Assembly (NCBI GenBank): GCA_026315105.1
Contig: CM048744.1
Coordinates: 350,859,168 to 350,923,167 of the forward strand
Source of the DNA: Locusta migratoria
Lineage: Eukaryota > Arthropoda > Insecta > Orthoptera > Acrididae
Length of the DNA: 64,000 nt
Reading direction: 5' to 3'
Below the pieces are notes generated by a model. The model was given only the letters and a program-made list of their open reading frames with translations, did no database searches and had not been told where the DNA came from. Both the position numbers and the translations under genes were made by a program. How positions within the stretch are numbered: the stretch's first letter is position 1; every line of letters starts with the position of its first letter. Below are positions 1 through 11,640 of the stretch, piece after piece.

Positions 1-170
1 TTCTAACATTTAATTAACTGGACTGACAGCAGTTCTTTGAATATTCAATTTCGCATGTGCAGCAAGAAAGGAAGAACTTTATGTTTTGTTTACTTATTTA
101 AATACTAGCTCCATGCCCGCAACGAAAATGAAGGGCGTTACCTTACTGTCGCCTTTCACAGTTCTGTACC

Positions 171-649
171 TTAACCCTTTCAGATCCACTGGCTACATTT
201 GTGTACGTAACTTTTTGGGTGTCTAAGATGGAAACAAAGTGTATACGACTGTGAATGTTTAATTTTTTCCGTCATTCACAGTTACAGCCACATGTGGGAG
301 ATCACTATAAATATACCAAAAAGATGAGTGCTGTACTCTAGAGCAGTTTGTGAAGTTTAAAGAACACGGAAGTTGTGGCTTACTTTTATTCCATTGTGTA
401 ACTGAAAGTAGTAATTGTCATTTTGTGTAGTAATTACTGGATGATCGGTTATTAGTACAACAGTTAATAAACATAATTATATTGGTTTATAAAAGAAGCC
501 TTGTTTTTCCGTACACGCAATTTTGGATTATGAAAGTGCGTGCATATAAGTGCATAAACCTTGCTTATAAATTGATTAAAAATGTTAAGAGGATTAGAGC
601 ATAAAAAGTGATCTCTCCTCCAGAAGAAAATCAGTTCTCAAAGGGTTAA
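171..649. mobile_element. piggyBac-like MITE with TTAA target duplication
   Basis: A 471-bp non-coding unit (175-645) is flanked by TTAA at 171-174 and 646-649. Its ends are inverted: the left end reads CCCTTTCAGA and the right end, reverse-complemented, reads CCCTTTGAGA. A TTAA duplication next to a short CCC-starting TIR is the signature of the piggyBac superfamily. No transposase is present, so it would be non-autonomous. The TIR match is short (about 10 bp), so the family call is inference. Confidence 0.55.
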
Positions 650-723
650 ACGTTGAAAACCCAACATTTATAGGCTCAATTTGCTGTCCGTCCGTCTGCC
701 TGTGTGTTTTTCTTTCTTTCTAC

Positions 724-908
724 CTTCGCCGAGCGCATTGAGGCGCCATACTCCGATGACAGAGGCCGTTCCCCGTCGGGGTTCCAATTCTCCCTCGGGC
801 ATGGATGTTTGTGCTGTCTTTAGTGTAACTTAGTTGATAAGTAGTTAGTAAGTTTAGAGACTGATGACCCTGCAATTAAGTCCCATAAGCTTTACAAACA
901 TTTGAACA
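724..908 (+). mobile_element. tRNA-derived SINE, family A, degenerate copy
   Basis: Plus-orientation copy of the dominant SINE. The tRNA-like head is weakly kept (B-box region GGTTCCAATTC near 779-791), followed by the family body (CTCGGGCATGGAT, ACTGATGACC) and the terminal CAAACATTTGAACA. It is more diverged than the copies with perfect target duplications, so probably older. Confidence 0.75.
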
Positions 909-911
909 CTT

Positions 912-1289
912 TTTCTTCCTTCCTTCATCGTTTCTTTACGGCTTTCTCTGAGTAACTGGTCTATATATGACGATGAAATTTAAGTCACTAAAACAAAAAC
1001 TGACAAATAATATCAATTAAAATACAAATAAACGCCTGCATTTTGAGAAGAAATAGGCGGTAGGCCTATAAGTATATTTTGTCATAAAACCGGGAGTAAA
1101 TTAGCGCGCTGAGAGCAATTTTCGGGACGCTTAATCTTTTAATCACAAACAGGGGCGTCTGACAACCGTTTTCGAGACTTCATTACGCGCTTTTCAGTGC
1201 TCCGGTATCTGAAAGTCTGTTCTGTTCCAGTACTGAACAAGCGATCGCGTAACTACCTAACACTATTTCCAAGCATTAATCCCGACTTG
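912..1289. other. No recognisable feature
   Basis: AT-rich sequence. I see no open frame, structural repeat or RNA-like motif here. Confidence 0.5.
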
Positions 1290-1900
1290 CAGAGTCTGCT
1301 ACTTTGCTGCGTCTCCATGTCTTTCGGTCGTTGACTTCATCTTGCCTTAAACCAACAGCGTCCATGTCTGCCCTGATGTCAGTCTCTCTCTTTGCCGGTC
1401 TCCCTCGTGGTCTTGTTCCTCCTAGGTATGATGTGGAGTGCTGTCTTCGCAACCGAGTTGTTGTCCTTTCTGATGACGTGGCCGTACCAGCGGAGACGGG
1501 CTTCCCTCAGTTTCTCTGTGATGGGCGCCACACCAAACTTTTGACGGACTTCTGTATTTTTTACATGGTCATATCGGGTCAGTCCCATGGACCAACGAAG
1601 CATCTTAATTTCCATCGTATGTAGCATTTGCTCCTACTGTTTTGTCATAGGGCGACACTCAGTTCCATAGATTGCTGCTGGGCGTACAATGGTTTTGCAA
1701 ACTTTTGCCTTTAGACGTTGAGGCATCTTTTTATCGCAAAGGACTCCAGTGACCTGTCTCCACTTGACCCAAGCTGCATTCACTCTCGTCCGAGTATCGA
1801 GAGTTGTGTCACAGTCTGAGGTGACCACGGACCCCACGTGTTTAACCCTGTCGGCCACACCACAGGCCCCTGAGGCCCAGATGCTCACTCAGACCTGTCT
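1290..1900 (-). pseudogene. RTE-like LINE, C-terminal end of reverse transcriptase ORF
   Basis: The minus strand encodes the end of a non-LTR retrotransposon polyprotein. Readable segments are a GSVVTSD...TLDTRTRVNAAW stretch, an AIYGTE motif near 1665 (thumb region of RTE-type elements, compare YGSETW), and HTMEIKMLRW...RLRWYGHVIRKD around 1480-1625. The two blocks lie in one frame, separated by a single stop at 1634-1636. The catalytic RT core is absent, so this is a 5'-truncated dead copy. The sequence below 1379 is probably its 3' UTR. Placement in the RTE clade rests on remembered motifs and is moderate. Confidence 0.7.
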
Positions 1901-1920
1901 ATAACACAGCTGGAGGGGCC

Positions 1921-2805
1921 TTGACTCGCATGTAAGCATCATCTAGTTAGTTGTGTCTGAGCCAGTGTACAGCGCACAACACTTCCGCCCCTGCCGGCCC
2001 GTTCAGGTAAACAACTAGGCCTCCGAGACCTCCATAACTTTACAAAAACCAAGGGAGACAACGGTCAAACAAAACCATTGTCCCGATTTGAGTTTACGTT
2101 GACGCTTTCTGAACACATTACAGAACCTTGGATGAAGGCTACGCTTGACCACAGACAATTATATATTACTCTCGCTTGACACAAACTCTGCGTGACGTAA
2201 GGGACAGTATTTATAGATGCCTAAACATGACTCCACCTGCAGAGGCAGCTCGTGAGGAAATTGAGCAAGGAACTATCCCCGAAAGAACTTACTGTAACAT
2301 TTGAGGCTACAAAAAACAAACGAAATCAAAAATGCAGTGTGATTTCTGTAAGTTGACAGTGTGTGGTCAGCACCACAAAAAATTGTCCGAATTGTACCGG
2401 TAAAAAAATTATAAACTTCCGCTGAATTTTGTGATACCGATTTTAGTTTTAAACATTATTAATTGTAGGTGGTTTTCGAATATGATGGATTTTTTCCGTT
2501 ATATGAATTTTAGACTACTATTACTTAATTTATGACAGTTTGGTTATTTTGTTTTGTGGTTTCTTGAGGAAATATATATTTCTTTTATGTCATTCAAGGT
2601 TGTTTAATGTATTATACCCTCATCGTTACCATGACATTGAATTTCTTAAAGTTTTCCATTATTATACATCGTGTGGGCCTCTGAGGCCTATGGTGTGTCC
2701 CAAACGTAGGAGCCTGGTGGTGTGGCGCACAGGGTTGAAATGCACGGTCTTGTGCAGGTCTCCTTCCCCGATAATGATGGTGCCTCTGGTTTGGGAGTCG
2801 CATTC
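1921..2805. other. No recognisable feature; ends at assembly gap
   Basis: Mixed-composition sequence with no supported gene. The last 130 bases before the gap are more GC-rich and may be an unidentified repeat. Confidence 0.45.
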
Positions 2806-2905
2806 NNNNNNNNNNNNNNNNNNNNNNNNNNNNNNNNNNNNNNNNNNNNNNNNNNNNNNNNNNNNNNNNNNNNNNNNNNNNNNNNNNNNNNNNNNNNNNN
2901 NNNNN
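2806..2905. other. Assembly gap of 100 N
   Basis: Exactly 100 undetermined bases, the usual fixed-size spacer for a scaffold join. True distance and adjacency across it are unknown. Open frames running through it are artefacts. Confidence 0.98.
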
Positions 2906-2976
2906 AAAGGGGAAAAAGGGGGAAAAAAGGGGAAAAAAGGGGAAAAAAGGGGAAAAAAGGGGGGGGGAAAGAAAGA
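2906..2976 (+). repeat. A/G simple repeat beside the gap
   Basis: Alternating runs of four or more G and five or six A, ending in a G run. Low-complexity DNA of this kind is a likely reason that assembly failed at the adjacent gap. Confidence 0.9.
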
Positions 2977-3078
2977 AATCGTATAAAAGCAATCAGGTAA
3001 ATGTAAAGATTGGAAACTTGGGGTGTTTTACCATAAGCTTTCACTGGATCTGAGTGAACTAGTTTCTTCAACGGGAGT

Positions 3079-3279
3079 TCAAAATGTTCAAATGTTTGTA
3101 GAGCTTATGGGACTTAACTAGGGGGTCATCAGTCCCTAAACTTACAAACTACTTATGAACTAGCTATTACTAAGGACGGCACAAATATCCATGCCCGAGG
3201 GAGGATTCGAACCCCCGACCGTAGTGGCCGTGCAGACCGTGACTGGAGCGCCTCAGTCCCCTCGTCCACCGCGGCCGGA
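3079..3279 (-). mobile_element. SINE family A with 11-bp target duplication
   Basis: Reverse-orientation full copy. On the plus strand it runs from TGTTCAAATG through TGGGACTTAAC and GGATTCGAACCCCCGAC (B-box complement) to CCGCGGCCGG. It is flanked by perfect direct repeats TCAACGGGAGT at 3068-3078 and 3280-3290, evidence of target-primed insertion. The body is close to the other TSD-bearing copies, suggesting recent spread. Confidence 0.92.
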
Positions 3280-3290
3280 TCAACGGGAGT

Positions 3291-5054
3291 GGTAGATGGT
3301 AGTGTGTCTGGAAACTGACAAATTTTGCTCGTCAAGCAGGTCTATCTCCCCCCCCCCCCCCCCCCCCCCACACCCAAAGCCAAGTGCTAGTTACGCCACT
3401 GCCATCAGCGATGCCGAAAGGCGGAGAGATACCAACAAGGATACCTAACACTGAACGGTAAAAAATGTAAACAATGCAATGCGCATAATTGTATAGAAAT
3501 GGAGTAGAGTGTAGTGTAACGGAGGCGGTCTTTATCAGAGGCAGCCAAAACTGGTCAGCCTCCAGGTAGCAGGTACGCCTACTGGTGGGCGCCAGAAGAC
3601 GAGGAAAAGTGTGCAGCGCGGCGCTGCGCGGCGTCACGTGTTGCTGGTGCTGGGCGTGTGTACACAGGTTTGCGGTGGCCTTGTGGGAGGCCGCTGGCAG
3701 CTGGCCGACAAGGCGCGACGTGGAGATGGCGAGAGATGGGGCAGCGGGGGCACGTGACCAGCGCGTCAGCGCCGCGGGTAGGCACTAGGCCGAGTGTGTT
3801 GACGTTCCTGCCGACCTCAGCCAGCACCCCCTTAGAAGAAAGCCTGCGCCAGTGGCGGCTGGTGACCAGAAAAGATGGTAGTGCACTTTTTTCACCAGCC
3901 GCCACCTCTCCAGTATGGCAGCTCAACGCATTCCGAAAAAAATGCTATTGAGCCAAGATATCAGATGTAGATGAATAAGAAACTGCAAAGCTGCAAAGTC
4001 TCTAAATTTTGGAGAAAAATAATCGCATATCTTTATTAATAGAAGTGGCTTTAAGCATAATGAGATTTAATTGGTGGACATAGCAATGAATGTATGTATG
4101 AAGGATTGGAAAACGGTTGCTTCACAAGAGCCTGCACCTCACGTGACGAATTACTCATGAGCCTCAAGACTTACTATAAAACACGCTAAACAACGGACAC
4201 AATGCACAGTTACTTCGCTTGCAGCTAAGGAAGGCGCGAAAAGCCCTCTTCGTTCGAAAGGCGGACGACTCCGGTTGCCTTCGGGAGAGTTCGGACTCTG
4301 TTTCTGCGGCTGACAGGGTGTCTCGGCCGCGATGTGTATACACTCAAGGCGCCTATAGGGGAACACTGTTGCCAAGCGTTGCCCCCGCACCCCGCACACC
4401 CCCTGAGACACCCTAGTCGGCGTTTGCAGGCCGGCTGCAAACCCAGCCGCTGTCGGCAAAGTTCGGCCCACTCGGGAGCGGCCGGTGCGTTACAGCCCGG
4501 GCGTTTCAAAAGAGATAAATGGAACGCTACTTCTCCCCCTGCATAGAATTTGTGATCAGCAAACGCAGTTTAACAATATTATTATTCCTGGAGGTAGCGC
4601 AAACCTATTCAGGAGGCGCCCCTGGCCTGCGCACGACGTCACAACATGGCGGCGGCGAGAGGCTTAGAGGTCTCTGAAAGAGTGTCAACATTAGCAGTGC
4701 ACGCTGTTTATACTGCATTCTTTCGATCAGCAGTGTATTTATTACGTACATTGGTGTTGTGAACGGTGTGATCGCTACGCTGGACGATTTGCGTGTGTGA
4801 GAACAACGTGTGATTTTTTTTTTTACTGACAAAATGCCGTTTCGCTGATCCGTGCCGAAATGTAGAGGAAATTACGACTGTGACCCAAAAGTTACCGTCT
4901 TTTAAACGTCCGGAGAAGAATAAGCTAATGGTGGTGGTTACGTAAATAAAATGAATCGCAATATCCAACGGTAAACAGTCATGACTTAAAGCCGGCCGCT
5001 TTATTTTGTTCCTTTACTTGGCATTTGTTTTCGATTACTGTATTATTGTTATTG
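3291..5054. other. GC-variable region without a gene call
   Basis: Includes a poly-C tract (about 3350-3369), a CpG-rich stretch at about 3580-3860 and another at 4220-4680. Near 4634-4655 a CRE-like GACGTCAC precedes ACATGGCGGCGGCG, which resembles a YY1 initiator context. No long frame, splice pattern or recognisable protein follows. Short open frames here look like composition effects. Confidence 0.4.
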
Positions 5055-5471
5055 TAGTTGGAGCTGAAGGTGGGTGTGCCTGTTTTATTGATGCATAACT
5101 TGGAAGCACCACTATTGTGCAATGGCAGCAGGTTACGCATCACGGACCTGAAGGCATATCGTGCAGGCCACCATCACCACCGGTGGAGCCAATAGAGAGA
5201 CTGTATTAATCCCACGAATTCCCATCATCCCAACAAACTTGCCATTCCAGGTTAACCGGTTACAGTTCCCATTGAAAGTGGCCTTCTCGATTACTATAAA
5301 CAAGAGTCAAGGACAAACATTAAAAGTGGCAGGTATTCATGTGGCCACCCCATGTTTCTCACACGGACAGCTCTACGTAGGCTGCTCCAGTGTATCGAGA
5401 GGTAGAAATCTCTACGTATACTTTGAGAACAAGAAGTCTCGAAACGACGTTTACAGGGACGCATTGCAATA
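5055..5471 (+). pseudogene. Helitron Pif1-like helicase, C-terminal fragment
   Basis: Encodes the last part of a Pif1/RecD-type helicase as found in Helitron Rep-helicase proteins. Readable blocks in order are LELKVGVPVLL then LCNGSRLRI (about 5055-5135), a frame change near 5155, IPRIPIIP, LQFPLKVAFSITINKSQGQT (about 5260-5320; the SQGQT block is helicase motif V-like) and CFSHGQLYVGCS (motif VI region). The frame ends at 5470-5472. The Walker motifs and the Rep nuclease are missing, so it is non-functional. The Helitron 3' terminus lies about 140 bp downstream. Confidence 0.85.
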
Positions 5472-5585
5472 GATTTTTGGCTCTCCATCCGTTCCAAGAC
5501 AATTATATATTCCGTGCTAACAATGTCGCAAACAGTCATGTAGTTATTTATGCCCTTTCTTGGCACTTTTGTGTCTGACTATTGA

Positions 5586-5615
5586 ACCGCGGGTAACACC
5601 GCGGGGAGCAGCTAG
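5586..5615 (+). mobile_element. Helitron 3' terminus: hairpin plus CTAG end
   Basis: A palindromic hairpin CCGCGGGTAACACCGCGG lies about 10 bp before CTAG at 5612-5615, followed by T. Helitrons end in a short hairpin and CTRR and insert between A and T. With the Pif1 fragment just upstream on the same strand, this marks the 3' end of a Helitron copy. The 5' end was not located. Confidence 0.75.
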
Positions 5616-6836
5616 TTTATTTACATATTTACTTTAACGAGAAGCTTTATTCTGGGGGTTCACTGAACCGCAACATAGGAAGTGCCGCCACTGCTTGTTA
5701 CCAAGAGAGATTTCATATTAGTATGTCGTCTTTTTTTTAAAATAGCAGGGGAACACTTCCTGGATGCACCTCTTCAATTATATAACACATCTATTGTACT
5801 GGATTAAAACCATTCCAGTTTCTGTTCAGACGTTAGCCAAATTTGAGTTACTTAAGGATTGCAATTACAGTGCTCGATATTTGAAGTGAATACGGGCGTT
5901 GGGTGGTGGGCTTTAGAAGATGATGTTGATTATAATGACCATCGCAACATACTTTTCAAAAACGCAAGTTACGCAGCCTGTAGAATACCGAACGGTGCAT
6001 CAGAATATAAATATTCTGGTACTTGTTATGTAGAGTTCGACTCATATAGAATACACGGTGCTGCTGCCGCGGGCGCCGACGTGAACTCAACAGTAGGAAG
6101 TTGTGGAACCAGGCCGTGTGAGCAGCAGGCCAAGTTCTCGGCCAGCGCACGTGTTTGTCTTGTGTCGGTAACGTGCCCCGGGCGTATAGCACCGACCACT
6201 GTTAGCACATTCGCCGTAGCGCTCTAACTGCCGACCGTTAGCGGCAACTCAAGGCGAAGGCGCTAACTAATGTGTGCCAGCGGTCCGTCAAACACACACT
6301 GTGCAACAAAAGACGGCTCAACTGACACTTCGCGACCATGAATGTTACGAAATCGTCCAAGGGAACGGTAAAGGTTTGCTTCGCGTATATTTTACAGGTG
6401 TTTATCACACAACTTTGAGTCTTTCGTTGGATGGAATGTTAATGGAAAACTCCTAAATCGAATGTCGGCTACCAATGACAATTTACGTCTGTACATGTTC
6501 GAAGCACCTCCGTATCCTAGTACAAGTAAATTTGAAACGTGTCCATATAAAAAAAAAAAAAAAATTGTAAGAAAATGTCTAATATTGTGCCTCTTGTGTC
6601 GAGTAACTTGCTTGCAAGAAAATGTATAATGTTGCTTCTACGGTGTGTATCGATATGTGTACTTAAATCTTAAGTTTCATCTTTGGCAAAGATTAAGTAT
6701 TGCATAGCATTGTAGCTTGCGCAGAGAGAGTGCGGGACTTTGGTTTAGCTCGCTTAGAGAGCAGTTGAGGTGTGTGTGTATGGCTCCGATGTAGAGCAGA
6801 GGCTGTTGTGCCAGCAAGTTGATTTGATTCTATTTG

Positions 6837-6838
<2 letters not shown>
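5616..6838. other. No recognisable feature
   Basis: AT-rich, with a poly-A run near 6550-6564. The open frames are short and show no known motif. Confidence 0.45.

Positions 6839-6904
<66 letters not shown>
6839..6904. repeat. (AT)n microsatellite
   Basis: About 33 uninterrupted AT dinucleotides, self-complementary and so able to form a hairpin or cruciform. Confidence 0.98.
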
Positions 6905-6906
<2 letters not shown>

Positions 6907-7644
6907 TAATTTCTATTACTATAAAAACGTTGTACCACCGCTTGAATGAAGGTAATTGCATTTGATGTCATTATGAAAAGGTTTTATTATTTAGGTAATT
7001 TAATGGTGATTATTAATAAGTAACAAAGTTGACCTTTCTTTCCTGTTTCATTTACGTAGTTAGAAGATTATCATCATTTGATAATTAGTTATTTGTGGAT
7101 TTAAAGTGCAGTATTCATTTTGGTAATCTTGTTGAACAGATTTCGTTATTTGTTCAATAGTAAATGATAGTCATGCAACACTACAGTTAATTGATTATGA
7201 TACTAAATTTTGATAACCAGGTACTGATCTGCATAAAATTCTCGCAGTCAAACAAGAAAGTGGTTTTTGGTTTTTTAATATCTTTCACGCAGTCTAATTT
7301 TTTTAGTATAGTCTGTGTTTCATATGGTGACTTGCCAGTTGTTTTGTTAAAAGATCCGTTACGCACATAATCAGTTTAATGCACTGTTTCTTGTTTAACA
7401 CTATATACATCAATATCAGGGCTATAATTAAACCAAATTACTGTGTTAATGAACAATTTGTTGTTTGATTTAACGATAGGTTCAGCTTCAAACGAAACAC
7501 ACACAGCTTTTAAACTATCTCATCAATAGTATCCATCAAACTAATAAATCTACACGTATCTACCGGTAAACTACACAAGCTACCCCACGATGTGTTACAC
7601 TGCCATTACCTCCCTTCACTTTGACAGTCGCGGGAAAGAGGACT
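6905..7644. other. No recognisable feature
   Basis: AT-rich unique-looking DNA without a supported gene. Confidence 0.45.
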
Positions 7645-8110
7645 TCAGAAAAGGCAGTCTCTAAAAGCTCCAAAATTTATCAGGCTCTTAGCGAAATGTG
7701 TACCGCAGGAAGCAATGTACTGGATGACTTTTAGAGAAACGCACTCTCTCGAAACGATACTGTGTAGCATGTTGCGTCTCCTGCAGCGTCTGCTCTTTGA
7801 GTTGGCCGATGACCTCCAGAACGCTTTCAAGGCTGGCGAAATAAACCTGCAAGAAAGAGTACCAGTCTCATTTCTAACTTCTCTCCCTTCTGCATCAATC
7901 TTGTCTGGTACGGACAACACACTGGTGAGCAAGTGCTGGCCTACTTCCTTTGCTGACGGACTGCACTTCCTGAGAATTCTTCCAATGAATCTCCGTGTGC
8001 CATCTGCCTTGTCCACGATTAATTTTATATGGTTAAGTCTACTTCGTATGCAGACCTCCAGATATTTCATTCAAGTAGTAGCATCCAGTGATTGCTGTCC
8101 AGTGGCGTAA
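7645..8110 (-). pseudogene. R1-like LINE, C-terminal RT region
   Basis: A minus-strand frame of 141 codons resembles the region after the catalytic core of R1-group LINE reverse transcriptases. It has KYLEVCIRSRLN at its start, then DKADGTRRFIGRIL, a LLTSVLSV block, a central W, and RRRNMLHSIVSRECVSLKVIQYIA, where the family usually has RxMLLRxxxAYRTVS...VIAG. The usual order of conserved blocks is kept, but there is no catalytic motif and no zinc knuckle afterwards. It is a decayed fragment, and the R1 assignment is by recalled pattern only. Confidence 0.6.
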
Positions 8111-9290
8111 TCTTACAGTAAAGGATCTTTGTTTCTACGTATTCGAAATACGCTACGTTTATGTTGCACCAAGCGTCGATACGCTGCAGATCCTGCTACA
8201 TTGCTACAATGTTACAATGTTGTAGCCTCTAGGTCTTCCACCACATCGTCAGCGAGAGTCTCATGGAACTTCCTTATTAGCTGACAACGTAGGGAGTGTG
8301 TACCTTTCCCATTTAAGACGCTTGAACGCTGTTGCGAATATTTCAATGAAGTGCCAGCGTCTTGAGGAAAGACGCTCCTGAAATGGCGAAATCTGAGAAC
8401 TTTCTGATATTAAACTCTGAGATCTGAATCGAAGTTATATTTTAACTCGTGCTGGTGTTCCAGTCTATTTACTTTGCACAGACCAAGTCATTTTCCGTAA
8501 ATATTGTCCATAACCTATTACACCACAGCCTTTTTTTTTTTTTTTTTGCATTTCATGTTGACATAAAAAATTGTCTTCTAACTTTTACCCAAGTAGATGT
8601 AGTACACAGTACCGTAAAATATACTCTCATCTTTCGTCATTCGAGTTTGCTTAAGCGCTGTAATCCGACTATACCACAACTACGACAAATATTTTCATAC
8701 CGTAACACCACGTTCATAGTGTCATCGCCCGCTACTATACTCCCAGCCTTCCCACTTCGCTCGGCTTGCGTGTTTTGGAGCGTACATCAAGAAGTTACCG
8801 TCTTGGCCGCTGCGGCGCTAGTAGCGTGCCTAAACCCGCGCTGCGTGTAATCAACAGTAGGAACTGGGTAAACGGTGCAATTTCTTGTCGTTTGACTGCC
8901 AGACTAGCAAGAGTATCCTGACGTATGGTCAGGGAATTACGGTAGATTGATTCCATAATTAGTTATTTATTTTATTTATTTAATCGTGTCTGAGCTGCAT
9001 CTGTAAACAGGCTACATATTCTAGATTACAAATAAAACTAAGTACTAATTATACATTCATATATACAGTGATGATTTTCACACATCATACGTCATTATTG
9101 TCCATAGACCCATATATCTACAGTTATTAGAACACCATTACAGGTTTTGCAATAAACCTATCTTCATGTTTCTTCACACGCGCACTCTAATTTTCTAACC
9201 CATCGGTATATCTGGTCTGATTAATTACTTTTTACGAAGTTGCCATACGTATATTACTTCAACACAGTAACGTCTCATTACATTTGTCAT
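8111..9290. other. No recognisable feature
   Basis: AT-rich with a T16 run near 8533. No coding or RNA signature is seen. Confidence 0.45.
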
Positions 9291-9295
9291 TAGCA

Positions 9296-9516
9296 ATGTT
9301 GTATTGCTGCACAAACCGAAGTGGTAAAGCGAAAGAAGATTCATTTCACGAATTTCCCAGCAAAAGTGATGCAATATAAGAGTAGATTTTTCGCCCAATT
9401 TCAACTTTAGATCGTGTGCGGTATGTAGCCTTCATTTCCGAGAGGCTGATTATCGGTCTGAGTTAAAAATTAAGAAATTGCTGGATGCTGCTGTTCCTCT
9501 GTTTTTCCTTCCTATC
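9296..9516 (+). pseudogene. THAP-domain remnant
   Basis: Two frames together give the order of a THAP (C2CH) zinc finger. The first half reads LYCCTNRSGKAKEDSFHEFPS from 9298 and stops at a TAA near 9376. The second half, in a shifted frame from about 9412, reads CAVCSLHFREADYRSEL and then DAAVPLFF. The spaced Cys pairs, the CSLHF block that supplies the last Cys and His, and the closing AVPxxF motif are diagnostic of THAP domains. These domains occur in P-element transposases and THAP-family proteins. The stop and frameshift mark it as dead, and it is not clear whether it came from a transposon or a host gene copy. Confidence 0.7.
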
Positions 9517-9535
9517 CAGCTTATTAAGTTGTACA

Positions 9536-9731
9536 AGAAATGTTCAAATGTTTATATAGCTTATGGGACTTAACTACGGGGTCATCAGTCCCTAAACTTA
9601 CTACTTATGAACTAACTAAGACTAAGGACGGCACAAATATCCATGTCCGATGGGGGATTCAAACCCCCGACCGTAGTGGCCGTGCAGACCGTGACTGGAG
9701 CGCCTCAGTCCCCTCGGCCACCGCGGCCGGC
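9536..9731 (-). mobile_element. SINE family A
   Basis: Full-length reverse copy from AAATGTTCAAATG to CCGCGGCCGGC. B-box complement at about 9655-9672 has GATTCAAACCCCCGAC. No clean target duplication is visible. It sits directly downstream of the THAP remnant. Confidence 0.88.
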
Positions 9732-11640
9732 CAAGCAAAGGTAGTACGTAGAACTAATAAACTTACAATGAATATCACACACAAAAATGAAAATATGAAA
9801 GCACTGAGGAAACCCATGATCAGAGCATTAATTCCAATGTCCAACTGCTCGAAATTCATGGCAGTAATAGTTGCCGTTCTTTTAGTCACAGTGTGATATC
9901 TTAGACGAAAAGGTGATAAAAATAGAACAAAATAAATTGCGTGTTAATTTGTGGAGGTCTAGAGTTGAACTTTTACATCTTGAAAAGAAACCTAATGAAA
10001 TCACCCATGAGCTGCCAAATTTGTCAGCACTCAAGCTTGTACAATATTAACTACTTCATTTGTCACTGTGTTTAACACTGCGAAGATTTTACAGTGCACA
10101 AGGGAAACTTCAGAACATACGGAAAAATTACGCGAGGTAATATGTAAAACAGTTATACCAGTCGTCATATATAACAAAAAACATTGGAGCAGATGTGATT
10201 GAACGTTTGGAACGGGCGAAGTATTTAAATAGTAAGTCCATAAACAGAAAAATAATCGCAATGCAACAACTGTCATAATTGCGTATAACGGCGGACGGTC
10301 AGACTAGTGCACGCTTGCAGCGCTCCAGTGGCGAATGTGAGAACTTCCTGACTTTCGGTGATTTTGCCGGAGTGGGGAGGCTGGGAGTATACTAGCGGGC
10401 GATGGTAGCGCCTATACAAGACACCTGCCAGCAGGCAAACTAAAAACTTCCAACCGATAGCCACGTTCTCAAATTATTCACTGACTAATGGCGTCGCTAA
10501 CACAATCTCAACCATCACTTAGCACGAGTGGTACAAATATACAGTGTATCAGGAGCTGCTCGATGACTGTACTAAATTACTCACTGTTCCAGCTGCACTG
10601 ATGGTAACATTTTCAAATTCAATGTCGTAACTACAGCCATCGCGTGTTATTCTGGGTGGGAGAGGGGGTTGCTACAATCAACCACTACAATTAGAAGCTA
10701 CGTTTCCAAAGTACGTTTATATCAAGTTTTCGGACAAAGTCAAAGCCGTGAAGGCGCTTTAAGCAATGAGTTTGAACGCCGTAAGACAGTTCTTATCGGA
10801 AGGGCAAGTTAGCCTACGGCTGAAATCGGCCGACCCACTTACGCTATCACCACACCACCTGCTAGCTCTGTGGGGCTACTAAAACGACACATTTTTCGTC
10901 TTTCATTTCAGCTTCAGAGAAAACATTCCTGGTACGTACGTAATTGAAAATCGCCCTATAAATCACATCGAAATAAAAATTACAATGATGAAACTATGAA
11001 AATTTACTGAATGACAGACACATTTAGTAGTGGTGTTTTATTTGGTCCTGTGAGAATGTTTCAGAACAGTATTTTTTCCTCCAAACGTTATCGAGTAGAT
11101 CATTGGTTTCGTACCCGGAGTTGGGTGGTACGTACCTATTCCATTCTCATGTTAGTCCATCTGCTCCTTTCCGGGTGACCATCGCTGTGACAACTGCTGT
11201 CTGGTTTTTGTACAAGTTGTAAATAACCCTCCGTTCCATATATTTTACTCTTACTGAAATTCTAATCAACATTGTTAAAAGCTTTTTTCCAAATGTATAA
11301 AGGCTACAAATGTAGGTTTGCCTTTACGACTTATTAGATATTTAGGAAAGTGAGGATTGCCTCCCGTGTTCTTGCATTTTCTCCTGAATCCAAACTCATC
11401 TTCCCCAAGGTCGGCTTCTACCAGCTTTTCCATCCTTCTGTAACTAATTCGTGTTAAAATTTTGCAGCCATGACATACTGATGGTTCTGTAATTTCCTCA
11501 TTTGTCTGCGCTTGATCTCTTGGGAATGGAGATTCTTAAAAAAATGTAAGTCTAAGGGTATTTCCCCCTCTCTAAATACTATTAATTATTAAATTTCTGA
11601 TTGTTGGGACTGCGGTGTGATAAATGTCGTTGAATGACAT
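9732..11640. other. No recognisable feature
   Basis: About 1.9 kb with only short frames and no family motif. Confidence 0.45.

Noticed and set aside
2540..3071. Frames crossing the N run
   Set aside because: The gap is unknown sequence and the remainder is low-complexity A/G repeat.
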